Shown in pieces: positions 43,963-52,557 of a stretch of DNA of 64,000 bases (positions within the stretch are counted from its first letter, which is position 1; every line of letters begins with the position of its first letter). Origin of the DNA: Comamonas kerstersii (GTDB taxonomy: Bacteria > Pseudomonadota > Gammaproteobacteria > Burkholderiales > Burkholderiaceae_C); NCBI RefSeq assembly GCF_008801935.1, contig NZ_VZOT01000001.1, positions 558,001 to 622,000 on the forward strand. The letters are read 5' to 3'. The notes under the pieces are model-generated. The model was not told where the DNA came from and did no database searches. It was given only the letters and a program-made list of their open reading frames with translations. Position numbers and translations under genes: made by a program.

Positions 43963-44952
43963 ATGAAAAAAACGTTTGCAATCACAGCCATCGCACTTGC
44001 CGCCGCTGCCACCGCAACAGGCAGCTTTGCCCAGAACTACCCCGCCCCCAACAAGAACATCACCTTTGTCGTGCCCTTTGCCGCAGGCGGCCCTACAGAC
44101 CGTGTCGCACGCGACCTGGCTGAAGCCATGCGCAAGCCACTCAATGCCACCATCGTGATTGAAAACCTGGGTGGTGCAGGCAGCTCCATCGGTACCGCCA
44201 AGGTCGCCAATGCCAACCCTGACGGCTACACCCTGCTGGTGAACCACATTGGCATGTCCACCATGCCTACGCTCTACCGCAAGCTGTCGTTCGACGTGCT
44301 CAAGGACTTTGAATTCCTGGGCATCGTCAACGATGTGCCCATGACCGTCATTGGCCGCCCCAACCTGCCAGCGAACAACTTTGCCGAACTGCGTGAGCTG
44401 ATCAACAAGGACAAGGAAAACATCAACCTGGGTCACTCGGGTCTGGGCTCGGCCGGCCACCTGTGCGGTCTGATGTTCCAGAGCGCACTGAATGTGCCCA
44501 TGACGCCCGTGCCCTACAAGGGCGCAGCCCCGGCAATTACCGACCTGATGGGCGGCACCATCGACCTGATGTGCGACCAGACCACCAACACCACGTCACA
44601 GATTGAGGCCAAGAAGGTCAAGGCCTATGGCGTGACCACACTGGAGCCTCTCAAGGTGCCCGCCCTGAAGGATCTGCCCACGCTGGATTCGCAAGGTCTG
44701 AAGGACTTCAACGTCACCATCTGGCACGGCCTGTACGCACCCAAGGGCACACCACCCGAGGTGCTCAAGACCATCAATGAGGCCTTGAAAGTTGCCGTCA
44801 AGGACCCTGACTTCATCAAGAAGCAGGAAGGCCTGGGCGCTATCGTGGTGAACGACCAGCGCGTCGAGCCTGAGGAACACAAGAAGTTCGTTGCCAAGGA
44901 AATCGCCACCTGGGGTGAAGTCATCAAGGCCAACGGCCAGTTTGCAGACTGA
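43963..44952 (+). CDS. Bug-family (tripartite tricarboxylate transporter) substrate-binding protein
   Basis: 329 residues, periplasmic. The signal peptide ends near ATGSFAQN (residue 24). The Bug/TctC core shows ITFVVPFAAGGPTDRVARDLA, IENLGGAGSSIGTAKVA, ANPDGYTLLVNH, VPYKGAAPAITDLMGG and DLMCDQTTNT. RBS CAGGAG. No tctA/tctB membrane genes lie nearby, so it is one of the many orphan Bug receptors of Comamonadaceae and Bordetella, which bind carboxylates and may work with distant transporters or sensors. Confidence 0.93.
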   Translation: MKKTFAITAIALAAAATATGSFAQNYPAPNKNITFVVPFAAGGPTDRVARDLAEAMRKPLNATIVIENLGGAGSSIGTAKVANANPDGYTLLVNHIGMSTMPTLYRKLSFDVLKDFEFLGIVNDVPMTVIGRPNLPANNFAELRELINKDKENINLGHSGLGSAGHLCGLMFQSALNVPMTPVPYKGAAPAITDLMGGTIDLMCDQTTNTTSQIEAKKVKAYGVTTLEPLKVPALKDLPTLDSQGLKDFNVTIWHGLYAPKGTPPEVLKTINEALKVAVKDPDFIKKQEGLGAIVVNDQRVEPEEHKKFVAKEIATWGEVIKANGQFAD

Positions 44953-44971
44953 TCACGGCTCTGCTCCCTCA

Positions 44972-45012
44972 TAAAAAAAACCGCTCCAGCCATCAGGCGG
45001 AGCGGTTTTTTT
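44972..45012. terminator. Bidirectional terminator between Bug and DUF1840 genes
   Basis: AACCGCTCC (44979-44987) and GGAGCGGTT (44999-45007) with an A8 tract before and T7 after. It serves both the plus-strand Bug gene and the minus-strand DUF1840 operon. Confidence 0.9.
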
Positions 45013-45032
45013 GTCTGGTGCAGGCCCTATAG

Positions 45033-45392
45033 CTATCGGCTTGCAGCCACAGACCAGGTCACATCCTTGCCTTCAGCAGCGCTGCGGCGCAGCATGTCTG
45101 CCAGCGGTGCCACGCGCTGACGCAGGCTGATGGCCCCCAGCTGTGCAGACATCGCCGCTGCCTGGGCGCGATCGTTGCCGTCTTCGCTTTGCTGCATGGT
45201 CTGCAGCTGCTTGCGGCGTGCGTCATCCTCCTGCACGGCCTGCTCCAGCGTGCGCAGCGCTTCAGGGATTTGCTCTACCGTCACGATGCCGGGCTCACCA
45301 GGCGTTTTACCCAGCAGCTCCAGAATGTACTTGCCGGTCGCGGCCAGCATGATCAGGTCTGCCGTTGCACGAGATTGAAAGGTATAGGCCAT
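45033..45392 (-). CDS. DUF1840 domain protein
   Basis: 119 residues. MAYTFQSRATADLIMLAATGKYILELLGK followed by a Gly-Ile-Val-Thr segment and EQIPEALRTLEQAV is the DUF1840 pattern; function unknown. The second half is helical and charged. It lies 5 bases after the cyclopropane-synthase-like gene on the same strand, so they are cotranscribed. DUF1840 proteins are small cytosolic proteins found mostly in beta-proteobacteria. Confidence 0.85.
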   Translation of the reverse strand: MAYTFQSRATADLIMLAATGKYILELLGKTPGEPGIVTVEQIPEALRTLEQAVQEDDARRKQLQTMQQSEDGNDRAQAAAMSAQLGAISLRQRVAPLADMLRRSAAEGKDVTWSVAASR

Positions 45393-45397
45393 GGTCG

Positions 45398-46666
45398 TTA
45401 TCCCTTGGTGTACATGTAGTCGCGGTGGAATGGGTACTGTGATTGTGCCCCCCTCAGACTTCCGGTGCTCATTATCCCATCAGGATGCGTGGCCAACATC
45501 TGATGCAGCGCAGTCCAGCCATGTTCAAACCCCATGGCGCAGCCAGCCAGATACAGCCGGTAGGCCTTGAGGGAACGCTCGGCCTGTTCACGGTGGAGCG
45601 TCTCGCACAGCACCTGCAGCGCCGTATCCAGCTGCGCCTCCAGTGCATCCGACCAGGCCCAGAGCGTGCGTGCGTAGTGAGGGCGCAGGTTCTCGGTATC
45701 GACCATCTCCAGCTCGGCATCGGCCATGTCGTTGAGCACTGCGCTCACATGCATGAGCTCTCCGCCCGGAAAGATGTAGCGGCCGATAAAATCCCCCATG
45801 CCTGCCCCCACCTGGCGATTGCGCGTGCCCCCAGCGGTAATGCCGTGAATCAGCGCCAGACCGCCGGGCTGCAGCAGGCGGCGCACGGCCTCGAAATACG
45901 CAGGCAGGTTCACACGCCCCACATGTTCGAACATGCCCACGGACACCAGCTTGTCAAACGGCGCATCCTTGAGCTCCCGGTAGTCACACAGCGCCACCTC
46001 AACCTGCTGCTGCAAGCCCTCACGGGCAATCAGCTCACGCACATACTGGTGCTGGTTGCGCGACAGCGTAATGCCCTTGGCCTTGACGCCATAGTGCTTC
46101 GCCGCCCAGACGATCAGGCCACCCCAGCCACAGCCAATGTCCAGCAGCCGTTCACCGGCTTGCAGGCGCAGCTTGCGGCAGATGTGGTCCAGCTTGGCTT
46201 CCTGGGCCTGTGCCAGCGTCATGTCTGGCTCTCGGTAATAGGCACAGGAGTAAACGCGCAGCGGGTCCAGCCAGAGCGCGTAGAACGCATCAGACAGGTC
46301 ATAGTGGTACTGCACCTGCATGGCGTCACGCTCAAGCGTGTGCAGGGCCATGGAACGCATGCGCTCCACCAGCTGGGTGCTCCAGCGCGGAGCCGTGCTT
46401 CCTACGGGGTCACTGTGCAGCAGTGCACTGGCTGCAGCCATGATGTCGCGCATGCTGCCCTGCAGATCGACCCAGCCCTCCACCACGGCGGAAGCCAGCG
46501 TGCCAATCTGCCCCTGGCTCAAGGCCAGCAGCGCGGCCTGCGAACGCAGGCTGAGCCGAACATCCCCTTGTTCGGGGCCCAGGTGCTGACCGTTTGGCAA
46601 CTCCACCGTGACACGGACAGGCAGCCCCGCCAAACGCTTTTCCAGTGAGGTGAGCATGTTGTTCAT
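45398..46666 (-). CDS. Cyclopropane-fatty-acyl-phospholipid synthase family methyltransferase
   Basis: 422 residues. SAM-binding LLDIGCGWGGLIVWAA, QYHYDLSDAFYALWLDP, CAYYREPDMTLAQAQEAKLDHI, VSVGMFEHVG and YIFPGGEL are the CFA synthase signatures. It likely adds a methylene bridge to unsaturated acyl chains of membrane lipids. The start MNNMLTSL has GGGGG upstream. The N-terminal 110 residues form the usual lipid-binding-like domain. Usual for adaptation to stationary phase or acid, but this gene could be one of several paralogues with other lipid substrates. Confidence 0.9.
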   Translation of the reverse strand: MNNMLTSLEKRLAGLPVRVTVELPNGQHLGPEQGDVRLSLRSQAALLALSQGQIGTLASAVVEGWVDLQGSMRDIMAAASALLHSDPVGSTAPRWSTQLVERMRSMALHTLERDAMQVQYHYDLSDAFYALWLDPLRVYSCAYYREPDMTLAQAQEAKLDHICRKLRLQAGERLLDIGCGWGGLIVWAAKHYGVKAKGITLSRNQHQYVRELIAREGLQQQVEVALCDYRELKDAPFDKLVSVGMFEHVGRVNLPAYFEAVRRLLQPGGLALIHGITAGGTRNRQVGAGMGDFIGRYIFPGGELMHVSAVLNDMADAELEMVDTENLRPHYARTLWAWSDALEAQLDTALQVLCETLHREQAERSLKAYRLYLAGCAMGFEHGWTALHQMLATHPDGIMSTGSLRGAQSQYPFHRDYMYTKG

Positions 46667-46755
46667 GCCCCCATTGTTGAAACCGGCGCTGGCTGACGTC
46701 AATACGCTTGAACACCCAATATTGAAAGATTTTTTCGCTTCTTGTGGGGCAGCGC

Positions 46756-47370
46756 TTAGACCTTGCCTACCAGACGCTCATAGGCCGTGCGGGTGCTGGG
46801 CGAAACAGACTGGAGCACCTGCTCATAAGACGTTTTCTGGCGAGCCATCAGGCGCATGGAAGCAATGGTGCGCGACTTGCAGAACCAGTGGCAGGTGTGC
46901 TGCAGCAGCAACAGCTCGGCTGTCATGGTGTAGGCCATGCGCTTGCGTGTAGCCATGTCTACATCGTCCGGTGCGCAGGCTTCACGCACGGCATGGGCGT
47001 GCATGCGCAGCGCTTCACGCATGTCAAAGGTGTAGGCAGGCAGCAGGCGGTCAAAGTACGGCAGCGCCAGCGGCAAGGTGCTCACGCGTGTGTCTTCGGC
47101 GTTTTCCTTGCCGAAAGAGTCTGCCAGGCGCTGCAGCTGATCGGCCAGGGTCTTTTCGCTGTTGTCCAGAATGGCCCAGACCTGCTTCTGGCGCTCGGGA
47201 TCTTTTTCATCGAGCGCACGCATATAGCCTTCAATCAGCCCACCCATGAGCTTTTCGATCTGGGTCGGAGCCAGATGCGAGCCCAGCAGACGCACGCGGC
47301 GGCGGTGCTCCACACCCTGCAGTACATAGACGGCAATGGAGCCCACAATAATCCAAGTCAAAAAATCCAT
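46756..47370 (-). CDS. Hypothetical protein with one N-terminal membrane segment
   Basis: 204 residues, family not recognised. Residues about 3-20 (FLTWIIVGSIAVYVLQGV) form a membrane anchor; the remainder is helical and soluble, with a Cys-x3-Cys-like pair at HTCHWFCKSR. No enzymatic motif is seen. It lies on the minus strand upstream of the cfa-like gene, separated by about 90 bases, and is divergent from the PHA-granule-type gene. Confidence 0.7.
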   Translation of the reverse strand: MDFLTWIIVGSIAVYVLQGVEHRRRVRLLGSHLAPTQIEKLMGGLIEGYMRALDEKDPERQKQVWAILDNSEKTLADQLQRLADSFGKENAEDTRVSTLPLALPYFDRLLPAYTFDMREALRMHAHAVREACAPDDVDMATRKRMAYTMTAELLLLQHTCHWFCKSRTIASMRLMARQKTSYEQVLQSVSPSTRTAYERLVGKV

Positions 47371-47469
47371 AGCGCATGCCTGTGTGTCAAGAACCAGGCC
47401 CTAAGTGTATGCAGCCACCGGGCTGCTTTTATGATGCAGGCCCTTTTCTTCTGCTTTGAGGTGTGACCT

Positions 47470-47763
47470 GTGTCCCAAATCCTGATTGAACGCCAGCATG
47501 CGCTGGGCCTGCCCGTGGTGCGTCAACATGCCCAGACCTGGGCCAGCAAAGCCAGCGACAAATTTGGCGTGCAATGCCGCTATGAAGCGGGGGACCAGCA
47601 GGACGTGCTGCACTTTGAAGGCAATGGCATTGAAGGCCAGCTGCACGTGACCGAGACCCGGCTGCGCCTGCAGGCCCAGCTCGGCTTTCTGGCCGCCATG
47701 TTCCAGGACCAGATCGAAGCCAAGCTCAACGCCCAGTTTGACGAAATGCTGCAGGCAGCCTGA
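47470..47763 (+). CDS. Polyhydroxyalkanoic acid system family protein
   Basis: 97 residues starting at GTG. ILIERQHALGLPVVRQHAQTWA, then QDVLHFEGNGIEGQLHVTETRLRLQAQLGFLAAMF is the pattern of the PHA_gran_rgn family, small proteins coded near PHA genes in several proteobacteria. The role is unclear; granule association is assumed from context in other genomes. Here the PHA synthase gene lies 32 kb away. RBS GAGG. Confidence 0.8.
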   Translation: MSQILIERQHALGLPVVRQHAQTWASKASDKFGVQCRYEAGDQQDVLHFEGNGIEGQLHVTETRLRLQAQLGFLAAMFQDQIEAKLNAQFDEMLQAA

Positions 47764-47780
47764 GCCTGTAGATTCATCAT

Positions 47781-47830
47781 AAAAACAGCCTCTATCGCCC
47801 ATCCAGCAAGCGCTAGCAGCTATATTTTTT
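47781..47830. repeat. AGCGCT palindromic repeat, short copy
   Basis: AAAAACAGCCTCTATCGCCC, ATCCAGCAAGCGCTAGCAGC, TATATTTTTT. Very close to the copies at 5585 and 61604. Between two co-directional genes, ending in a T tract, so it may terminate the upstream gene. Confidence 0.72.
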
Positions 47831-47911
47831 AAATAACCACGTCAGACTTTCACACAGGCTTGCAAGAAAAATCACAGCGTTTGGGCAGGGCTTGCTCTAC
47901 AGTCAGCGCTC

Positions 47912-49396
47912 ATGACGACTGCCAGCCTTTCCGAACGCGCCGCCCGCCAGGCCGAGGTGGTGCAAGCCCTGTCCCAGCACGTGCCAGCACACGCCCTGCT
48001 GTGGCATGCCGAAGACACCACACCCTACGAGTGCGATGGCCTCACGGCCTACCGCCAGCGCCCGCTGGTGGTCTGTCTGCCTGAGACCTACGAGCAAGTA
48101 CAGGCCGTGCTCAAAGCCTGCCATGCGCTGCAGGTGCCCGTGGTCGCGCGCGGTGCGGGCACGGGCCTGTCTGGCGGGGCCATGCCGCACGCCATGGGCG
48201 TGACGCTATCGCTGGCCAAGTTCAACCAGATCCTCAAAGTCGATCCGTACAGCCGCACGGCCGTGGTGCAGTGCGGTGTGCGCAATCTGGCCATCAGCGA
48301 GGCCGCAGCGCCCTACGGCCTGTACTACGCACCGGACCCCAGCAGCCAGATTGCCTGCACCATTGGCGGCAACGTGGCTGAAAACTCCGGCGGCGTGCAC
48401 TGCCTCAAATATGGGCTGACGGTGCACAACGTGCTCAAGGTCAAAGGCTTCACCATCGAAGGTGAGCCCGTGGAATTTGGCGCTGACGCGCTGGACGTGC
48501 CCGGCTACGACCTGCTGGCGGCGCTGATCGGCAGCGAAGGCATGCTGGCCGTGACGACGGAAGTCACCGTCAAACTCATCCCCAAGCCCCAGCTGGCGCG
48601 CTGCATCATGGCCAGCTTTGACGATGTGCGCAAAGCGGGCGACGCCGTGGCCGCCGTGATTGCCGCAGGCATCATCCCCGCCGGGCTGGAGATGATGGAC
48701 AAGCCCATGACCGCTGCCGTGGAAGACTTTGTCAAAGCAGGCTACGACCTCACGGCCGAGGCCATTTTGCTGTGCGAATCTGACGGCACGCCCGAAGAAG
48801 TGGAAGAAGAAATTGGCCGCATGAGCGAGGTGCTGCGCGCCGCAGGGGCCACCGCCATTGCCGTGAGCAACAGCGAAGAAGAGCGCATGCGCTTCTGGAG
48901 TGGCCGCAAGAACGCCTTCCCAGCCTCCGGCCGCATCAGCCCGGACTATATGTGCATGGACTCCACCATCCCGCGCAAGCGCCTGGCCGACATCCTGCTC
49001 GCCATTCAGGACATGGAAAAGAAATACGGCCTGCGCTGCGCCAACGTCTTCCACGCAGGTGACGGCAATCTGCACCCCTTGATTCTGTTTGATGCCAACG
49101 ACCCCGACGAACTGCACCGCTGCGAACTGTTCGGCGCCGACATTCTGGAAACCAGCGTGGCCATGGGTGGCACAGTGACGGGCGAACACGGCGTGGGCGT
49201 AGAAAAGCTCAACTCCATGTGCACGCAGTTCACCACGGAAGAAAACAACCAGATGTTTGCCCTCAAGGCCGCATTTGACCCGCTGGGTCTGCTCAACCCC
49301 GGCAAGGTCATTCCCACCCATAACCGCTGCGCCGAGTACGGCAAGATGCTGGTGCGTGGCGGGCAGATCAGCCATCCGGATTTGCCACGTTTCTAA
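47912..49396 (+). CDS. glcD: FAD-linked oxidase, glycolate oxidase subunit GlcD type
   Basis: 494 residues. PCMH-type FAD domain (RGAGTGLSGGAMPH, CTIGGNVAENSGGVHCLKYG, GSEGMLAVTTEVTVKL) and C-terminal cap (HAGDGNLHPLILFD, GGTVTGEHGVGVEKL, LNPGKVIP). It oxidises a 2-hydroxy acid such as glycolate or D-lactate. GlcD normally works with GlcE and the Fe-S subunit GlcF, but no such genes follow here. The gene ends at a nested repeat. D-lactate dehydrogenase is an alternative. Confidence 0.85.
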   Translation: MTTASLSERAARQAEVVQALSQHVPAHALLWHAEDTTPYECDGLTAYRQRPLVVCLPETYEQVQAVLKACHALQVPVVARGAGTGLSGGAMPHAMGVTLSLAKFNQILKVDPYSRTAVVQCGVRNLAISEAAAPYGLYYAPDPSSQIACTIGGNVAENSGGVHCLKYGLTVHNVLKVKGFTIEGEPVEFGADALDVPGYDLLAALIGSEGMLAVTTEVTVKLIPKPQLARCIMASFDDVRKAGDAVAAVIAAGIIPAGLEMMDKPMTAAVEDFVKAGYDLTAEAILLCESDGTPEEVEEEIGRMSEVLRAAGATAIAVSNSEEERMRFWSGRKNAFPASGRISPDYMCMDSTIPRKRLADILLAIQDMEKKYGLRCANVFHAGDGNLHPLILFDANDPDELHRCELFGADILETSVAMGGTVTGEHGVGVEKLNSMCTQFTTEENNQMFALKAAFDPLGLLNPGKVIPTHNRCAEYGKMLVRGGQISHPDLPRF

Positions 49397-49405
49397 ACCG
49401 CTCTA

Positions 49406-49500
49406 CAAAAATCAAAGCGGCTAGCGCTGGATAGACAAGGGCTTCAGATAGAAAACTATCTGAAATCCAATATATACAAGCGCTAGCCGCTACTTTTTTG
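49406..49500. repeat. Nested AGCGCT palindromic repeat, best-preserved copy
   Basis: Outer 13-bp perfect arms AGCGGCTAGCGCT and AGCGCTAGCCGCT; inner perfect hairpin TTCAGATAG-aaaa-CTATCTGAA; a T6 tract follows. Sits at the 3' end of glcD and is the clearest model for the family. Confidence 0.85.
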
Positions 49501-49532
49501 TTGATGCTCAGCTGCCGTGGCGCGTTTGATGA

Positions 49533-49620
49533 CAGAGGCCGGCTCGTCGCACCGGCGGGCGAGTAGCTTTTTGTCGCGCACAAAAAGGAACTCGGCTGCC
49601 GAGCCGAGACCCGGCCTCTG
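49533..49620. repeat. 88-bp element that folds into a multi-branched structure
   Basis: Perfect 10-bp ends CAGAGGCCGG (49533-49542) and CCGGCCTCTG (49611-49620). Between them are CTTTTTGT-cgcgc-ACAAAAAG (49567-49587), CTCGGCT-gccg-AGCCGAG (49591-49608) and a weaker CTCG...CGAG. It sits in the 345-base gap between glcD and a truncated dioxygenase gene. Not a match to any integron attC or known REP I can name. Confidence 0.6.
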
Positions 49621-49660
49621 CAAACAAACACACAGAAGCCACCAACCAAGAAGCACAAAA

Positions 49661-49695
49661 CAAAAAAGGCACTCACCTATCCATAGCTGAGTGCC
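49661..49695 (-). terminator. Rho-independent terminator of the truncated dioxygenase gene
   Basis: On the minus strand GGCACTCA (49695-49688) pairs with TGAGTGCC (49675-49668), then TTTTTTG. It lies 47 bases past the stop codon of the TauD-like remnant. Confidence 0.8.
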
Positions 49696-49741
49696 CTCAT
49701 CCAACCTGCCTAAACAGCAGATTCAACGCATAAAAGAAATA

Positions 49742-50350
49742 TTAAGCCAATGCCTCAGCGGCAGGCGCCGGAAACCCATTGCGCCCCGGAAACTCCGGTG
49801 CCAGCTCACGGGCATTGGGCATCTTGAGCCACAGGCGCAGCAGCTTGCGGCGCAGGGCGGGGTCATCATGGTCTTCAAAGCCATTGCGTGAGTGCAGCAC
49901 GGCGTAGTTGTTGGCGAACTGCATGTCGCCGGGCTCAAGCATCATGTCCAGACGCAGCTCGGGCAGGTGGATGACCTCGTCAAACAGGTCCAGCGCCTCC
50001 ACTTCCACCGGCGACAAAGGCAGGCCAGCCTGCTCATGGCCCAGCTCGAAATACTGGCGCAGATAGCGGCAGGTCAGCTTGCCCTGGTGGTAGCTGAAGA
50101 TGGGCGTCAGGCCCGGTGCATCGCCCTCCACGCACAGGTGGGCGCAGTACCACTGGCGGTAGTACAGGCCCAGCAGCTCGGGGTGGCGGCGCAGGATTTC
50201 GTTGTAGATCGCGCCCACGCTGACCAGGCTGGACAGGCCGCCTTCACGGGCCTTGCGCACGCACAGCAGGCCCACTACGTCGGAGGGGTCGGTGTGGTAG
50301 GGCAGATAGTTATTGGTTTCGTAGACGCGCGTGGTTTTCTTGGATCCATC
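49742..50350 (-). pseudogene. 5'-truncated TauD-family dioxygenase
   Basis: Frame coding for the C-terminal two thirds of a TauD/clavaminate-synthase-type Fe(II) dioxygenase. The recognisable part starts near GSKKTTRVYETN and includes NYLPYHTDPSDVVG (His-x-Asp iron ligands), ANNYAVLHSRNGFED (distal His) and RRKLLRLWLK (2-oxoglutarate Arg). No start codon fits, and the N-terminal third (about 110-130 residues) is missing: an in-frame stop lies near 50385 and unrelated sequence begins near 50350. An internal GTG at 50275 could give a fragment lacking the HTD motif. Confidence 0.82.
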
Positions 50351-50396
50351 TGTAAAAGTCAGGTATGCAGCGGATGACGCCGCTCAGATTTTCGAG

Positions 50397-50836
50397 ATGA
50401 GTGACGGTTCAGGGTCAGCAAACAGTCGTTCAGATGGAGCAATTTCGGTGCATCGGGTTCCTCTGCAGGAAATCGTTACGGGTGAACGCGCGCGGCAATT
50501 TCAGGAAGCCGTTGCCAATATTCTGTCTGTCGAAGCCGTCACCCCGGCTGAAGAAGTGCGCGCTCTACCCCAGCGCCTGCAAGCGCTGCAGCTCATGAAT
50601 ATCGTGATTTGTGGCAAGACCACCACTTCAACGCCGATGAACTGGGCGAGCAGGGCTTTGTGCTCTACGCCAATGCAGCCCTGCAAGGCGCAGTCGCAGG
50701 CATGCAGAAATGCCTACCCTTGCTCAAAAATGAGCACAAACTCGATGAAGACCCTGCCATCGTCGCCCCGTTTCTGGAGAGCCAGCAGCTGATGAACAAA
50801 GACTTCTGGATTGGGCTGGCGCACCACTACAAGTAG
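50397..50836 (+). pseudogene. Truncated, frameshifted PEP mutase/isocitrate lyase-like gene
   Basis: C-terminal remnant of an isocitrate lyase/PEP mutase superfamily enzyme (oxaloacetate decarboxylase or methylisocitrate lyase-like). In one frame: GERARQFQEAVANILSVEAV, VTPAEEVRALPQRLQALQLMN. Near 50600 a base is missing and the reading continues in another frame: FNADELGEQGFVLYANAALQ, MQKCLPLLKNEHKLDEDP and KDFWIGLAHHYK to the stop. The N-terminal half with the metal site is absent. It faces the dioxygenase remnant head to head. Confidence 0.72.
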
Positions 50837-50863
50837 TGCGCCAGTGGCAATGCGCAGGCAGTC

Positions 50864-51313
50864 TCAGCCGCGCAAAAAGCTCTGAGCCTTGTCTGCAGCC
50901 TCACTGGAGGCTGCTACGACGAGCATGGGAAAGCCATACATCTTGCGCACTTGCTTTAAACGCCCTTCCAGCAGCTCGCGCAAGGCTGCGTCTTGCGTGA
51001 CATAGAGATAGCCTTTGCAGTAGGCGCGCAGATCCGCTTTGCGCTCTTTGATCCAGACCACCGAGCGCTTTTCATCTTCATGCGGTTCGTCGTCGTGGTC
51101 GTGACTTGGCGGAATCCAGGCCATCACAAAGGGCTGCTTGAGCGCGAGAATTGCGTCCAGTGAATCGAGGATGCGCGAGACGCGGTCGCTCTCGCTCAGT
51201 TCTGGAAAGCGCCCAAAAATCAACGGCCACTGGCTGGCATCGAAAAGAACGGGGTCTAGTCCGGGGATAGTCATTTCAGCTTGATTCATAGGATGTTTGT
51301 TCTTTGGATTCAT
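50864..51313 (-). CDS. Hypothetical protein in the iron-uptake cassette
   Basis: 149 residues, family not recognised. PGLDPVLFDASQWPLIFGRFPELSES near the start and a mid-section rich in His/Asp/Glu (PPSHDHDDEPHEDEKR) that could bind metal. No signal peptide. Its ATG overlaps the stop of the MFS gene (ATGA), so it is translationally coupled as the last gene of the fecI-fecR-receptor-permease series. A link to iron or siderophore handling is inferred from this coupling only. Confidence 0.7.
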   Translation of the reverse strand: MNPKNKHPMNQAEMTIPGLDPVLFDASQWPLIFGRFPELSESDRVSRILDSLDAILALKQPFVMAWIPPSHDHDDEPHEDEKRSVVWIKERKADLRAYCKGYLYVTQDAALRELLEGRLKQVRKMYGFPMLVVAASSEAADKAQSFLRG

Positions 51314-52557
51314 GCGAGTGATGCTGCTTCACGTTCGCTTTGCAAGCGCTTGAGCATCCAGAGGCTGGAGAGAATGAGTGCCGCCATGCCAGCGCTGTAG
51401 AACACAGGCCAGGACATGGTTGCGACGAGCTTGCCCGTAAACACAGACATCACGATGCCGGACAAGCGTGTGCCGCAAAACAGTACGGCGTAGTTGGTGG
51501 CGGCCTGCGGCCCTTCAGACCAGCGCAGAATCAGCGCCGAATACACCACCATCAGCCCGCCCACCACGGTGGACATGCCCACCGTGCCGACGATGGCTAC
51601 GGTTTGCCAGCCCTGCACATACCCGGCAATCAGCAGGCCGACGCACATAACGCCGACAAGCGCGAGCAGTGCCAACGCAACTTGGTGGCCCAGGCCACGA
51701 ATCAAGGGCGTGGTCAGCAGCGCAATCGCCACCAAGCCAAGCGGTTGCAAAGTGCCGACCAGCCATGCGATGTGCTCCATCGGCACTTGGATATCCACCA
51801 GCATTACGCGGTTGAGCGCACTGAGCGGAAAGATCACACCCGCACACACAACCAGCAACAGCAGGTAGCGGCGCATATGCGCCTGGCGCAGGCAGGCGAA
51901 CCAGTGCTTTTCTTGCGATTGCGAGCCTGCGCTATGGTGATCCTCCTGTTTCACAAGCCCGAGCACCGGCAGCAGCGACAGCAGCATGAGCGCGGCCACG
52001 CACAGGAAGGTGAATTGCCAGCCCATATGCCCAAGCACCGCCACAAAGACACCACCGCCAATCATCGAGCCCAGGGCCAGCGCCGCCAGCTTGAGTGATG
52101 CTGCCATGGGTTTGCGCTGTGCGTTCGTCAGCTCCACCGCGAGCGCGTCGAGCGCCAGATCCATGGTAGCTGCGGCCACCGCCACCAGCAGGCCCAGGCC
52201 AAACAGCAGTGCCATCGGCGCGTGCTCAAGCATGGCCACTGCGATCAGTCCGGCCACAGTCGACAATTGCGCGAGCACGATCCAGCTGATGCGTGGTGAC
52301 AGGAAGGGCAGCCGGATGCGATCAACCAAAGGGGCCCAAAGAAAGGACAGGCCAATCGGCAAATACAGCGCAAAAGTCCAGCCGATTTGCGCCACCGACA
52401 GGCCACGCGCGCGCAGTACGGGCGGCAAGCCGCCTTGCAGCAGAGCGGCCAGCACACCAAAGCCGACATACAAGACGCCCATCGCCAGCATCACGCGGCG
52501 ACTACTGGCATCGTCCATGGGGGCCGATGCATCCATTGTTTGCATCTCACCAGCCAT
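51310..52557 (-). CDS. MFS/PAT-type permease, probable siderophore importer (RhtX/FptX-like)
   Basis: 415 residues, about 12 transmembrane helices. GGLPPVLRARGLSVAQIGWTF, LYLPIGLSFLWAPLVDR and AAATMDLALDALAVE are typical of the AmpG/PAT branch of MFS, which includes the single-protein siderophore permeases RhtX and FptX. It overlaps the receptor gene by 11 bases and the next gene by 4. In this context it probably carries the ferric siderophore across the inner membrane without an ABC transporter. An AmpG-like muropeptide permease is less likely given its place. An ATG four codons downstream is another possible start. Confidence 0.82.
   Translation of the reverse strand: MAGEMQTMDASAPMDDASSRRVMLAMGVLYVGFGVLAALLQGGLPPVLRARGLSVAQIGWTFALYLPIGLSFLWAPLVDRIRLPFLSPRISWIVLAQLSTVAGLIAVAMLEHAPMALLFGLGLLVAVAAATMDLALDALAVELTNAQRKPMAASLKLAALALGSMIGGGVFVAVLGHMGWQFTFLCVAALMLLSLLPVLGLVKQEDHHSAGSQSQEKHWFACLRQAHMRRYLLLLVVCAGVIFPLSALNRVMLVDIQVPMEHIAWLVGTLQPLGLVAIALLTTPLIRGLGHQVALALLALVGVMCVGLLIAGYVQGWQTVAIVGTVGMSTVVGGLMVVYSALILRWSEGPQAATNYAVLFCGTRLSGIVMSVFTGKLVATMSWPVFYSAGMAALILSSLWMLKRLQSEREAASLA

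Noticed and set aside
43963..44952. Bug protein as the eighth gene of the importer operon
   Set aside because: A 325-base gap with AT-rich promoter-like sequence and a different transporter class argue for an independent gene.
49533..49620. Integron attC site
   Set aside because: Branched fold suggested it, but the GTTRRRY and RYYYAAC core sites are absent and no integrase or cassette array is nearby.
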